A stretch of 64,000 nucleotides of DNA, taken from the NCBI GenBank assembly GCA_037133475.1, contig JBAXOB010000017.1, positions 1 to 64,000 on the forward strand, written 5' to 3'. Origin of the DNA: CAIVAT01 sp037133475. Lineage in GTDB: Bacteria; Bacteroidota; Bacteroidia; Bacteroidales; FEN-979. A model generated the notes under the pieces. The model worked only from the letters and a program-made list of their open reading frames with translations. It had not been told where the DNA came from and did no database searches. A program made the translations under genes and the position numbers. Of the stretch, positions 1 through 8,744 are shown in pieces (the stretch's first letter is position 1; every line of letters begins with the position of its first letter).

Positions 1-76
1 TCTTAGACAACTCTTTGTGAATGACCCAGGCGTAGACGCGATGCGGTGACTTGTGATTGCACGGATTGAAGACAAT

Positions 77-111
77 AAAAAAAAAAGAGGGCGACCTTTT
101 GGGACACCCTC
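77..111 (-). terminator. Rho-independent terminator of the adhesin-barrel-ClC-small protein operon
   Basis: On the minus strand a GC-rich hairpin with arms at 105-111 and 87-93 (GAGGGTG pairing with CGCCCTC, one G-U pair, extended inward by a CC/GG pair) is followed at once by a run of at least ten T at 77-86. It lies 26 bp after the stop codon of the last small gene. Nothing recognisable was found in 1-76. Confidence 0.8.
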
Positions 112-136
112 ACCGTTTTGGGAAGCGCAACAAATC

Positions 137-238
137 CTACTCCTTGCTTAAGATAACCAACCCGGCAGCCCCGTGTGCGATCAGGAACGATGCAAGTACC
201 AGCCCCAGCCAGTTCTTTCCGATTAGGTGTTCGTTCAC
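137..238 (-). CDS. Tiny single-span membrane protein (33 aa, GTG start)
   Basis: No family is recognised. The frame starts with GTG at 238, and this start overlaps the TGA of the preceding small gene (sequence GTGA), the usual arrangement for translational coupling. The product has a short polar N-terminus (NEHLIGKNW), one hydrophobic span of about 20 residues ending in GLVIL, and a charged SKE tail. It stops at 137-139, just before a strong terminator, so it is the last gene of the operon. The coupling, single span and position support a real gene. The small size and the non-ATG start are the main doubts. A role as a partner of the neighbouring small membrane protein or of the ClC channel is inference only. 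Confidence 0.5.
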   Translation of the reverse strand: MNEHLIGKNWLGLVLASFLIAHGAAGLVILSKE

Positions 239-342
239 TGAATAAGTAACGCCATCGCCGCCAGCCCCTGTACGCCAAACAGGAGAATTGCCGACAGCAG
301 GATCATGCCTGCAATCAATTCATAACCAAACCGTAGTTTCAT
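235..342 (-). CDS. Tiny single-span membrane protein (35 aa)
   Basis: No family is recognised. The ATG at 342 is preceded at 8 nt by a perfect AGGAGG (351-356 on the complement). That is striking in a genome where most genes lack such a site, and it selects this start over an in-frame ATG at 441. The peptide begins MKLRFGYEL and then runs through one hydrophobic segment (about residues 8-33). Its stop overlaps the GTG start of the next tiny gene. It lies 114 bp after the ClC gene, and that gap holds an AT-rich stretch including nine T in a row. It could be a subunit or regulator of a membrane complex, but no function can be assigned. Confidence 0.55.
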   Translation of the reverse strand: MKLRFGYELIAGMILLSAILLFGVQGLAAMALLIQ

Positions 343-456
343 TTCGCAGTCCTCCTTTTTTAAATAAAAAAAAATCTCAACGGCACATCCGAAGCAGCCG
401 GCGATCGACAAGGCAAACTTTACAGAAATACTGGCTGGCAAACCGCCCGGGCTGAA

Positions 457-2262
457 TTAATCTTCGGAAAATTTCCTCAGTAATTCCCTGTACTGCGAGA
501 ATACATTCGCCCTGGAAATAAACCCGATGTATTTCCCGTCGAGCAGTACGGGCAGGTTGTAGCGGTCGCTTTGTTCGAAAAGCTGGATGACAACATCCAT
601 CGAATCATTTGGATTAATGGCATAATCGGGCATGAACAGCAGGTCCCTCACATAGGTCACATCGTAGATGGATTGGTCGAACATGATCTGCCTGATATTA
701 TCCAGCATGACGATACCATAAAAAGAGCCTTCCGCATCAACCACCGGGAAGATATTGCGTGAGGCGGTCGCCACCACCTTGACAAGTTCGCCCAGGGTTG
801 CGTCGGGGCTGACCCGGGCAAAATTGGTTTCAATCAGTTGTCTGGGCGACATAAAGGATAGCACGGCTTTGTCCTTATCGTGGGTGATCAGCTCTTTTCG
901 GGCCGCCAGCTGGCGTGTATAGATGGAATGGCTTTCGAAGATATGGGAGGTAAGGTAGGCGATTGCCGAGACCATGATCAGGGGGGTCAGCAACAGGTAG
1001 CCCCCGGTAATTTCAGCGATCAGGAAGATGGCGGTGAGCGGGGCGTGCATTACCCCGGCCATCACCCCGGCCATTCCGACCAGGGCGAAGTTGCTTGGTG
1101 CGATATGCAGGCCGAGCGTCGAATTGAGCAGTTTGGCAAAGAAGAACCCGCAGATGGCCCCCACAAAAATCGAGGGTGCGAAGGTGCCGCCGATACCCCC
1201 GCTGCCCTGCGTGAGGGCCATGGCAATGACCTTCATGATGATCAGCCCGAAGATGATCACCAGGAACATCCAGTGGTTTTGCTTCAGCTCTCCAAAGAGC
1301 AGTGAATTGCCGATAATCTCCCCGTGGCCGTTGATCACTCCCTTTAATACGGTATAACCCTCCCCGAAAAGCGATGGGTAGGCAAAGATGAGCACGGCCA
1401 GCAGGATTCCCGAGATACCGACCCGCGGGGCTGCCGGGATTTTCTTCAGCAGCGATTCAATGCCGATACTTCCCCTGATAAAAAAAACCGATACCAGTCC
1501 CGTGAAGATGCCCAACAGGATATAATAGGGAATATGCCTGAGGATGAAGGGACTGTTCAGGGTGAAGGAGAACAGCACATCATTGCCCATAAAGAGGTAA
1601 GCCACCAGGGAGGCGGTAACCGTTGTGATCAGCAGGGGTATCAGGGTGGTAACGGTAAGGTCGAGCATCAGGATTTCAAGGACGAAGATAGCACCTGCGA
1701 TGGGGGCTTCAAAGATCCCGGCAATGGCACCCGCAGCGCCGCAGCCGATCAGCAGCGTCGTGGTTTTGTAATCGAGCCGGAACAGGCGGGCAAGGTTGGA
1801 TCCGATTGCAGAGCCTGTTAGCACGATGGGTGCTTCCGGGCCTACCGACCCCCCGAACCCCAGGGTAAGGGTGCAGGCGATCAGGGAGGAAAAAGTATTG
1901 TGGGTCCTGATCTGACTGTTGTTTTTTGAAATGGCATAGAGGACTTTACTGACCCCATGGCTGATATTATCCTTGACGATAAATTTGATAAATAACAGGG
2001 TAAGGATGATCCCGATGACCGGGAAGGCAAGGAAAAGGTAGTAAATGCCATGATAGCTGAACCCGTTGGTCAGGAAGTAGTTGGTATAGTACAGGGTGTT
2101 TTTGAGTATCACGGCAGCCAACCCGCTTCCGATCCCTACCAGGATGCTGAGGATCAGGATGAATTGCTGCTGTTTGATGTGACGAAGACGCCACACCAGG
2201 AGTTTGCCGGTGATTGATTTGGGTAACAATGCTATTGCAAATTTAATCTTTTTACCATGCAA
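457..2262 (-). CDS. ClC-family chloride channel with C-terminal CBS pair
   Basis: This is an inner-membrane anion channel or transporter of the ClC family, with about 450 residues of hydrophobic helices followed by two cytoplasmic CBS domains (about 470-530 and 540-597) that usually bind adenine nucleotides. Selectivity-filter motifs are visible: SHGVSK near 101, GGSVGPEAP near 137-145 (the GREGP position) and GGIGGTFAPS further on. The residue matching the external gating glutamate of GREGP is Val140, which suggests passive chloride conduction rather than proton-coupled exchange. The frame opens with TTG at 2262, directly after an in-frame TGA, and no early ATG exists. A GTG at residue 23 is the alternative start. 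It begins 31 bp after the barrel protein gene, so the two are probably co-transcribed. Confidence 0.93.
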   Translation of the reverse strand: MHGKKIKFAIALLPKSITGKLLVWRLRHIKQQQFILILSILVGIGSGLAAVILKNTLYYTNYFLTNGFSYHGIYYLFLAFPVIGIILTLLFIKFIVKDNISHGVSKVLYAISKNNSQIRTHNTFSSLIACTLTLGFGGSVGPEAPIVLTGSAIGSNLARLFRLDYKTTTLLIGCGAAGAIAGIFEAPIAGAIFVLEILMLDLTVTTLIPLLITTVTASLVAYLFMGNDVLFSFTLNSPFILRHIPYYILLGIFTGLVSVFFIRGSIGIESLLKKIPAAPRVGISGILLAVLIFAYPSLFGEGYTVLKGVINGHGEIIGNSLLFGELKQNHWMFLVIIFGLIIMKVIAMALTQGSGGIGGTFAPSIFVGAICGFFFAKLLNSTLGLHIAPSNFALVGMAGVMAGVMHAPLTAIFLIAEITGGYLLLTPLIMVSAIAYLTSHIFESHSIYTRQLAARKELITHDKDKAVLSFMSPRQLIETNFARVSPDATLGELVKVVATASRNIFPVVDAEGSFYGIVMLDNIRQIMFDQSIYDVTYVRDLLFMPDYAINPNDSMDVVIQLFEQSDRYNLPVLLDGKYIGFISRANVFSQYRELLRKFSED

Positions 2263-2293
2263 TCACCCGGTTTCTGCCTGGGGTCCGCAATGG

Positions 2294-5191
2294 TCAATAG
2301 GTAATGGCATATAAAAACTCAAAGCCATAGCCGCCTGCAGCCGGGTAGAAAACAGTGCGAATGCCCATCTCCAGGGGGGCAATGAATCTCAGGAGGTGAA
2401 AATCGGCCGTAAGTTCCCCTCCCGTTGACTGGTAGTTGTTGATATATCCGCGGTTTATTCCATTTGCCCAGTCATAAAAGAGGTTTAACTTGATACGTTT
2501 CAGGTAAACAACCGAACCAAGGCTTAGATCGGGATAAAGCAGGGGGAATTTGTAATTTGCGCTGAAAGAGTAGAGATCCCGGTCATAAGCACCGGAATAA
2601 CCCCTCGGATAGCGGATAATGTCGGCAAATGAATAGGAGGGGATATAATGTTCACGGCGAGCCTGGTAACCGGCATAAAGACAAATGCCCTGGTGGCGGA
2701 AGATCCCGGGGAGATAAAGGTTGATGGAACTTCCAAACAGCGAACCCAGGTTGTTTCCCCCGAAGGGCGTATTATAGTAGGATATGCTGATGGATTGTCC
2801 GAACCGGGGATAGAGATCCTTTTGATTCATCTGCAGGTATTGCGTCGCACTCAACTGGTAAGCCATGGTCTGGATCATGCCGCTGGTAAACCGGTCAGGG
2901 GTTGAGGCGTTATGAAGCACGCCGATCAGCGAAGTACCCAAGGCGGGCTGCAGGGAACGGATATAGGTTCCGTGCGAAAAATTCCAGGGGATGCTCAGCA
3001 TAATGCTGGCATTGGTCTCCTGCCAGGTAAAACGGTGCAGTTCGGGGCTCCCGCGGTAGGTGAAATAGGCGGCACGGTTGCCAAGGTCAAACCTGAAATC
3101 GACTTGAGGATACCATCCCCGGTAGCTGATGCTGGTATAAAATTTCCCGGTCTGTTCATTGACGTTGTATTCCCAGCCGGCCCCTGCAATCATGGTGCTG
3201 AGGGTGTTCTGCGAGAGAAGCATCACCCCGGGGCTGATGGTCAGGTTGCTGACATCAAAGGAAGCCGGGGCCCAGCTGTGCGGATTAAAAAGATGCCGCA
3301 ACTTTGAATATTTGCGGGTCGGATAGAGGGTCGCCCTGATGGTGTCGGCCTCCAGGTTAAAAGCGCCGGAACCATTCATTTTATAAAGCTTCCGGTCAAA
3401 AACACTGTCCTGGATATTGACGGTTTCCTGCTTTGCCATGGCCTCGTGAAGCCGGCACGATTGATCCGTTCCCAAGTCAACGTGTATCCAGGAAGCAGGA
3501 TCAACGGGGATTTCGGCAACCTGCAGGCCATCGGAAGTGTAATCGGAACAGATCATGAATTTATGATCCGGCGAAAATGCGGGATGAAAGGTGGCATAAC
3601 GGCCGTTAGAGATCCTGGAAACCACCCGGCTCAATGTGTCCAGGGCATAGATATTCAACGAACCGGCCCTGTCAAGGCTATAAATGATAAAATTCCTGTA
3701 AAACCTTACGGGACCTGTTATTTCATTGAAAGAAAAGGGAAGCAGTGTCCTGGTTTTCCCGGTTTCGATATCGAGGTCGGCCAGCGATTCTCCCTTTTCA
3801 TTGAGGAGGATGAATATGATCCTTTTACCATCGGGCGACCAGGCCGGCGAGCTCACCTGGCAGTGGCCGGGCATGGGAAAACGTATCAACCGGTTTCCTG
3901 AGGGGACCCCCAGGATGTCGATAAAGCACTGGTTCTCCGGTGATACATACATGGTGGCCAGTTGGGAGCCATCCTGTGTCAGAACAGGTGAAAAATAGCG
4001 GGTTTTATGGGTCAGGTCCCTGGTTTTACCAGTCCTGAAATCATACAGCCTGATCACCGTATAATCACGGTTGCCCCAGCGCTTGTCACTGTTGATTCCC
4101 GTCCATACCAGGAAACTTCCTCCTGCGGAAATCGTTCCGCTGATATGGAACCCAGGGGTCAGCAGCCTCTTTTCCCTGCCGGTATTCCGGTTTATTATGA
4201 CATACCTGTCAACATCATCGACCGATGATTTGTCGGCAAGCAGCAGCGAGTCGTTTAGAACCAGCGGGTTGTTGTAGGAAGCATAGCTCTTCCGGTTTCG
4301 TTTTGTGAGGTAACGCATCGGGGTACAGGACGATTCCCGCAAGGTTTTATGCCAGTTGCTGTCAAGTTCTGCCAGTGATTTTTGATAGAGTTGGGTTTTC
4401 CATAATCCGGTCACCTTGTGAATCCCGCTGTTGAAGGGTACAACCATGAAGGGAAATCTGGCGGTACGGTCAAGCGCTGCGTTCCAAACACCAGCTCCGT
4501 AAATTTTCCGCGCCTGGCCTGTAATGTAATAGCCAAGGGAATAGGCATCGGGGATGAAGGTCTTGTAGGATCCCAGGGTCGCCTTATCAAAGGAATAGGG
4601 ACCCTTCTCAACAACCTGCGCCTTCAGGGTGCTTTCAAACAGCGCCGATCGCCCCCTGCCTGTATTTGTCAGGGCGGTTTCGGTAATAGTGGCATCGCCT
4701 TCGAGAAACCAGGTCGGGATATACAACCCCAGCACTGCCCCGGTGACCTGCTCGCCGAAGAGATACCCGAGCACTTTTGTAAATCCTGCATTGATCTTGC
4801 TGATCTGGACGGCGTGCCTGTACTCGTGCACGGCCAGCTGTTCAAGCCACTCTTCAGGATATGACTGCTGCGGCGCACAGGGGTATAATTCAATCCGTTT
4901 TGGCGCCCAGACGGTTATCCCGTTTGACAAGGCCGACTGTGTATGCAGCAGCAGCGGTATCCGGGGCACCCTGGCATGCAGGGTGCAGGTTTCATGTCTC
5001 GCAACAATATCCATGATATTGGCAAGATACTGGGCCTTCGGTTCAAAGGAGGCAGGGTAGATCAGGTTGTAACGGTCGGTTTTAAGTTGCCGCCAACTGA
5101 CCGATGCGGGATCCTGCCCGGTACTGTAATATTGTGAATATCCAGGGCATCCCAGTACGCAGGCCAGGGAAATGAGAAATGCAAACCTCAT
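2294..5191 (-). CDS. Gluzincin-like / TolB-type propeller / outer-membrane barrel fusion protein
   Basis: This 965-aa exported protein has three parts. After a signal peptide (about residues 1-20) comes a zinc-peptidase-like domain with HEYRH at 122-126 and a candidate third ligand in WFLEGDA (Glu164), the gluzincin arrangement. Residues about 300-560 form WD40/PD40 (TolB-like) propeller repeats such as SPAWSPDGKRIIF and HPAFSPDHKF. Residues about 620-965 are rich in alternating aromatic beta-strands and end in ...FEFLYAITY, typical of an outer-membrane beta-barrel with a terminal aromatic strand. The start ATG overlaps the stop of the upstream adhesin (ATGA), which implies coupled translation. 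Proteolytic activity and substrate are not known. It may process or anchor the adhesin made just before it. Confidence 0.8.
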   Translation of the reverse strand: MRFAFLISLACVLGCPGYSQYYSTGQDPASVSWRQLKTDRYNLIYPASFEPKAQYLANIMDIVARHETCTLHARVPRIPLLLHTQSALSNGITVWAPKRIELYPCAPQQSYPEEWLEQLAVHEYRHAVQISKINAGFTKVLGYLFGEQVTGAVLGLYIPTWFLEGDATITETALTNTGRGRSALFESTLKAQVVEKGPYSFDKATLGSYKTFIPDAYSLGYYITGQARKIYGAGVWNAALDRTARFPFMVVPFNSGIHKVTGLWKTQLYQKSLAELDSNWHKTLRESSCTPMRYLTKRNRKSYASYNNPLVLNDSLLLADKSSVDDVDRYVIINRNTGREKRLLTPGFHISGTISAGGSFLVWTGINSDKRWGNRDYTVIRLYDFRTGKTRDLTHKTRYFSPVLTQDGSQLATMYVSPENQCFIDILGVPSGNRLIRFPMPGHCQVSSPAWSPDGKRIIFILLNEKGESLADLDIETGKTRTLLPFSFNEITGPVRFYRNFIIYSLDRAGSLNIYALDTLSRVVSRISNGRYATFHPAFSPDHKFMICSDYTSDGLQVAEIPVDPASWIHVDLGTDQSCRLHEAMAKQETVNIQDSVFDRKLYKMNGSGAFNLEADTIRATLYPTRKYSKLRHLFNPHSWAPASFDVSNLTISPGVMLLSQNTLSTMIAGAGWEYNVNEQTGKFYTSISYRGWYPQVDFRFDLGNRAAYFTYRGSPELHRFTWQETNASIMLSIPWNFSHGTYIRSLQPALGTSLIGVLHNASTPDRFTSGMIQTMAYQLSATQYLQMNQKDLYPRFGQSISISYYNTPFGGNNLGSLFGSSINLYLPGIFRHQGICLYAGYQARREHYIPSYSFADIIRYPRGYSGAYDRDLYSFSANYKFPLLYPDLSLGSVVYLKRIKLNLFYDWANGINRGYINNYQSTGGELTADFHLLRFIAPLEMGIRTVFYPAAGGYGFEFLYAITY

Positions 5192-8100
5192 TTTACCAGT
5201 ACTTTCCTCACCACCGTATGATCGCTGCTGAGGAACAGTACGGAGTACATGCCACTGACTGCAGGACGGATATCGATCAGCAGCTCGGCAGCGCTTTGTG
5301 CCCGGATGTCGTCACGTTCGAAAATCTTTTCACCAAGCGGGTTGAAAACCAGGATCGTGTAAGTTGAAGAAGCCGTTTCTGGAATGAAGACTTTAAAACG
5401 CCCGTCATTCGGAACAGGGAAAACTCTGATTTTACCGGTTGCCAGTTCATCGAGGCCATCAAAAAGGACATACACATGGTTTGACTCAAGCGACGGGCAT
5501 CCTACACCCATCACCACGGTCCAGTACCAGCCGGTTATCGTTGCGGTATAGGTTTGCGATGTCGCTCCGGGGATGGCGCCTGTTCCTTCGTAATACCACT
5601 GGTTGCCCGACTGGGTGCTGCTGGTCAGAAGGGAACCCGAGGCTGTTACCACGGGCGCCCCCTGGGAGGCTACCATGGTTATGGTCAGCGCGGGAGAAAC
5701 GGCGCCGCTTCCACAGACGTTGGTTCCTTTAACGGTAATGTTTCCCGTTCCTGCTGTCAGGCTGAAGCTGACAGTAATCTGGTTTGTCGTGGCGCCGGCT
5801 GTGATCGAGGCTCCTGCGGGTACCGTCCAGTCGTAGGTTACAGCATTGGCAATGGATGCAACACTGTAAACCACATTGTTGGTTCCGGCGCAGACAAGGT
5901 TTGGCCCGGTGACAGGTCCTGCTGCTGCGGGCATCTGGAAAATAGTTACGGGCAACGAGGGGGAAGTTGTCCCGTTACCGCAGGAGTTCGTGCCTGTTAC
6001 GGTGATGTTCCCTGCGACAGCCGATGCGCTGAAGTTCACGGTGATGTTGCTGGTCCCAGAACCTGTTGCTATCGTGGCGCCGCCAGGCAGTGCCCAGTTG
6101 TACGATGAGGCATTGGCAACTGGTGAAACAGAGTAGGGAATACCGCTGCTTCCTGCGCAAACGCTGCCATTCCCGGCGATCGCACCTGCTGCGGCCGGGA
6201 AGGGGGCCACGGTTACCGTTTTGGAAACAGGGGCGCCGGCAGTACAGTTGCCGGCATTGGTGTAGTTGACCGATACCGTCTGGGTTCCGGCGGAGATCCA
6301 GGAAACTGTGATATTATTCGTGCCGGTGCCTGCTGTAATGGCACCACCGGCAGATACCGTCCACAGGTAACTGGACATGCCTGCTTCCGTGGTATAGGCG
6401 ACGCCGGTTGTTCCTTCGCACACCGATGAAGATCCCGTAATTGTCGGGGCCGGCAGGGGATTGATGGTTACATTGGTTACGACAGGATTCAGGGCACTGC
6501 ATCCCGATGGATTTGTATAGTTGACGCTTACGGTTTGGGGTGTCGATCCGTTCCAGGTAACCGTCACGGTATTATTTGTCGGACTGCCGCCACCCGTAAC
6601 GGATCCTCCGGCAGAGATGATCCATGAATAACCTGTCATCCCGTTCTCGGTGGAGTAAATGTTGCCTGAAGATCCGTTGCAAACCGAAAGGGGGCCTGTC
6701 AGGGTTGGGACCGGCAGTGCATTCACGGTCACCGGCTTGCTGGTAGCTGATGCTGCATAACAGCCTCCCGGATTGGTATAATTGCAACTGACCGATTGCG
6801 ACCCTGCTGTGTTCCAGGTCACCGTGACGGAGTTGTTCGCAGTGCCCCCTCCACTCGTCACGGATCCGCCGGCAGATACAATCCAGGTATAACCCGTCAT
6901 CCCCGTTTCCGTGGAATAGACATTACCTGGCGAGCCGGCACAGGCGTTTGAAGGGCCTGAAATGGTCGGCACCGGCAAGGTATTAACCGTGACGGTTTTC
7001 GAAGTGGGGGAAACTGCCGTACACCCGGCAGGGGTTGTGTAATTACAGGTTACCGATTGCGCCCCTGCCGTGGTCCAGGTGATGGTTACGTTATTGCTGG
7101 AAGCTCCGCCTCCGGACGTGACAGATCCGCCTGCACTGACATTCCAGACATATGCCGACATCCCGGTTTCGGTGGTGTAGGTATTCCCTGCCGAACCTGC
7201 ACATACGCTGCCCGCACCTGTGATCGATGGCACTGGCAATGAGTTTACCGTGACAGCTTTTGAAACCGGGGTTGCAGCAGTACAACCGGTGGCAGGTATG
7301 GCATAATTGACGGTAACTGCCTGTGAACCCGCGGTAGTCCAGTTAACCAGGATGGAATTCGTGGCGGCGCCTGAAACGATCGTTCCGCCTGCAGGGATAT
7401 TCCACGCATACGATGACATAGAGGCTTCCGTTGTATAGGGGACATTGGCAGCGCCGGCACACACGCTGCTGTTCCCGGTGATCGTCGGGACCGGGAGAGG
7501 ATTAACCGTCACTGTTTTTATGGTAGGAGGAGCTGCCGTGCATCCGCTCGTGTTGGTATAAACCACGCTGACCGTCTGGGCTCCGGATGTATTCCAGGTA
7601 ACCGTAATAGCGGAGGTTCCTGAGCCTCCCGTAACCGTGCCCCCTGCCGAAACGGTCCATACATAACCGGTCATGCCCGTAGAGGTTGAATAGCCATTTC
7701 CTGTGGATCCGGCGCAAACTGCGGCAGAACCCGTTATGACCGGCACAGGCAAAGGATTTATCGTAATCGGGAGACTTGAAGGCAAACCCTGCCCGCAGGA
7801 ATTTGTCCCCTTCACCGTAATATTACCGGATGAGGCGGTTGTTGCATAGTTTACAACAATAGAACGGGTATTGCCTCCTGAAATGATCGATCCTCCGGTT
7901 GGAACTGTCCAGATATATCCGGTGGCATTGGTGATGGCGGGCACGCTGTAGGCAACATTATTGGTGCCGGCACACAGCACCTGCGTTCCTGTGATGATAC
8001 CGGCATCGCCGATATAGTTGTTGGAAATGGTGGCATTGATATAATAGGTAGAGGTTGGCACATCATTCATGGGAGCCCCGTTTTCGTCAGCATATTCGCA

Positions 8101-8532
8101 ATCCCCGCCGCCATTGTCGGTGTTGTTGAAAGTAATCAGAGGGATTCCGGTGGTTAGGGTAAAGTTCAGATCAACCAGTTTAGAACCGTTTGCAAGTGAA
8201 ATCGGGGTAATATCTGACCAGACAATCATGATTTTCGTCAGGGTCGGGCTAACGTTGACGGTATTCACCGAACCGCTGGCGATTGCCGCGTTCAGGTTGG
8301 CAAAACCAACAAAGTTCAGCTCATTGGGATTATAGTCAAGTCGCAGGGTAATAGCTTCGATACTTGTAAATGAAGTAACGGTAACGGGAACCGTTACATT
8401 GCCGCCCGGGCAGACCGTTGAGGATCCTGCAGTGGTGATCGGTGCATTTCTTGCAGCGAGAAAACCGGGCAGTATCAGTAAAGATGCAAGAAAAATGACA
8501 GGCAGGATTATTATTTTATGTTTCATAACCAT
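5188..8532 (-). CDS. T9SS-secreted cohesin/PKD-repeat surface protein
   Basis: This 1114-aa secreted protein has a signal peptide (about 1-27) and a cohesin-like beta-sandwich at about 30-170 (IEAITLRLDYNPNEL, KLVDLNFTL). Nine PKD-like modules of about 87 residues follow (about 175-950), each with an early Cys in a VCAG-like motif and a YxWTVSAGG or YxWTVPAGA core. Next come an Ig-like module containing GNQWYYEG and a type A T9SS sorting domain (about 1033-1114) with VFPVPNDGRFKV near its start. It should be exported by Sec, moved through the outer membrane by T9SS and attached to the surface. No dockerin or enzymatic domain was seen, so adhesion or scaffolding is the best guess. It is the first gene of the operon, and its stop overlaps the barrel gene start. 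Confidence 0.85.
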   Translation of the reverse strand: MVMKHKIIILPVIFLASLLILPGFLAARNAPITTAGSSTVCPGGNVTVPVTVTSFTSIEAITLRLDYNPNELNFVGFANLNAAIASGSVNTVNVSPTLTKIMIVWSDITPISLANGSKLVDLNFTLTTGIPLITFNNTDNGGGDCEYADENGAPMNDVPTSTYYINATISNNYIGDAGIITGTQVLCAGTNNVAYSVPAITNATGYIWTVPTGGSIISGGNTRSIVVNYATTASSGNITVKGTNSCGQGLPSSLPITINPLPVPVITGSAAVCAGSTGNGYSTSTGMTGYVWTVSAGGTVTGGSGTSAITVTWNTSGAQTVSVVYTNTSGCTAAPPTIKTVTVNPLPVPTITGNSSVCAGAANVPYTTEASMSSYAWNIPAGGTIVSGAATNSILVNWTTAGSQAVTVNYAIPATGCTAATPVSKAVTVNSLPVPSITGAGSVCAGSAGNTYTTETGMSAYVWNVSAGGSVTSGGGASSNNVTITWTTAGAQSVTCNYTTPAGCTAVSPTSKTVTVNTLPVPTISGPSNACAGSPGNVYSTETGMTGYTWIVSAGGSVTSGGGTANNSVTVTWNTAGSQSVSCNYTNPGGCYAASATSKPVTVNALPVPTLTGPLSVCNGSSGNIYSTENGMTGYSWIISAGGSVTGGGSPTNNTVTVTWNGSTPQTVSVNYTNPSGCSALNPVVTNVTINPLPAPTITGSSSVCEGTTGVAYTTEAGMSSYLWTVSAGGAITAGTGTNNITVSWISAGTQTVSVNYTNAGNCTAGAPVSKTVTVAPFPAAAGAIAGNGSVCAGSSGIPYSVSPVANASSYNWALPGGATIATGSGTSNITVNFSASAVAGNITVTGTNSCGNGTTSPSLPVTIFQMPAAAGPVTGPNLVCAGTNNVVYSVASIANAVTYDWTVPAGASITAGATTNQITVSFSLTAGTGNITVKGTNVCGSGAVSPALTITMVASQGAPVVTASGSLLTSSTQSGNQWYYEGTGAIPGATSQTYTATITGWYWTVVMGVGCPSLESNHVYVLFDGLDELATGKIRVFPVPNDGRFKVFIPETASSTYTILVFNPLGEKIFERDDIRAQSAAELLIDIRPAVSGMYSVLFLSSDHTVVRKVLVK
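5680..8010 (-). repeat. Nine PKD-like modules in the cohesin adhesin
   Basis: Nine tandem protein modules of about 87 residues (about 260 bp). Two subtypes are present: seven or so with GMTGYxWTVSAGG-type cores, and outer ones with ANAxxYxWTVPxGA-type cores. Boundaries are approximate. Confidence 0.8.
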
Positions 8533-8689
8533 TTAATTAAGACGAAAGCAAAACAAACAGCCAGTTTACGGCTAATCTCATGTAAAAGTACATAAAATTT
8601 GCTTTTTTTCAAAAAAACAGTTCAAAATCCTCTGCAAATCACTCTTGTCCTGCGATTCCGGCAGGATATTATTTTACGGCCCGACTGTA

Positions 8690-8725
8690 AAAAACAAAGC
8701 CGTCCCCGGGTGGAAACGGCTTTGT
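8690..8725 (-). terminator. Rho-independent terminator after the 1978-aa adhesin
   Basis: A perfect 10-bp inverted repeat (8694-8703 with 8716-8725, ACAAAGCCGT/ACGGCTTTGT) with a 12-nt loop is followed on the minus strand by a T run. It lies 19 bp beyond the adhesin stop. The remaining 8533-8689 gap is AT-rich and should hold the promoter of the cohesin adhesin, but no clear consensus was found there. Confidence 0.85.
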
Positions 8726-8744
8726 GAAAGCATGTTATTACCCG

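Noticed and set aside
343..441. Longer version of the 35-aa small protein starting at 441
   Set aside because: The extra codons translate the AT-rich leader and the AGGAGG site itself, and the site is correctly spaced for the ATG at 342.
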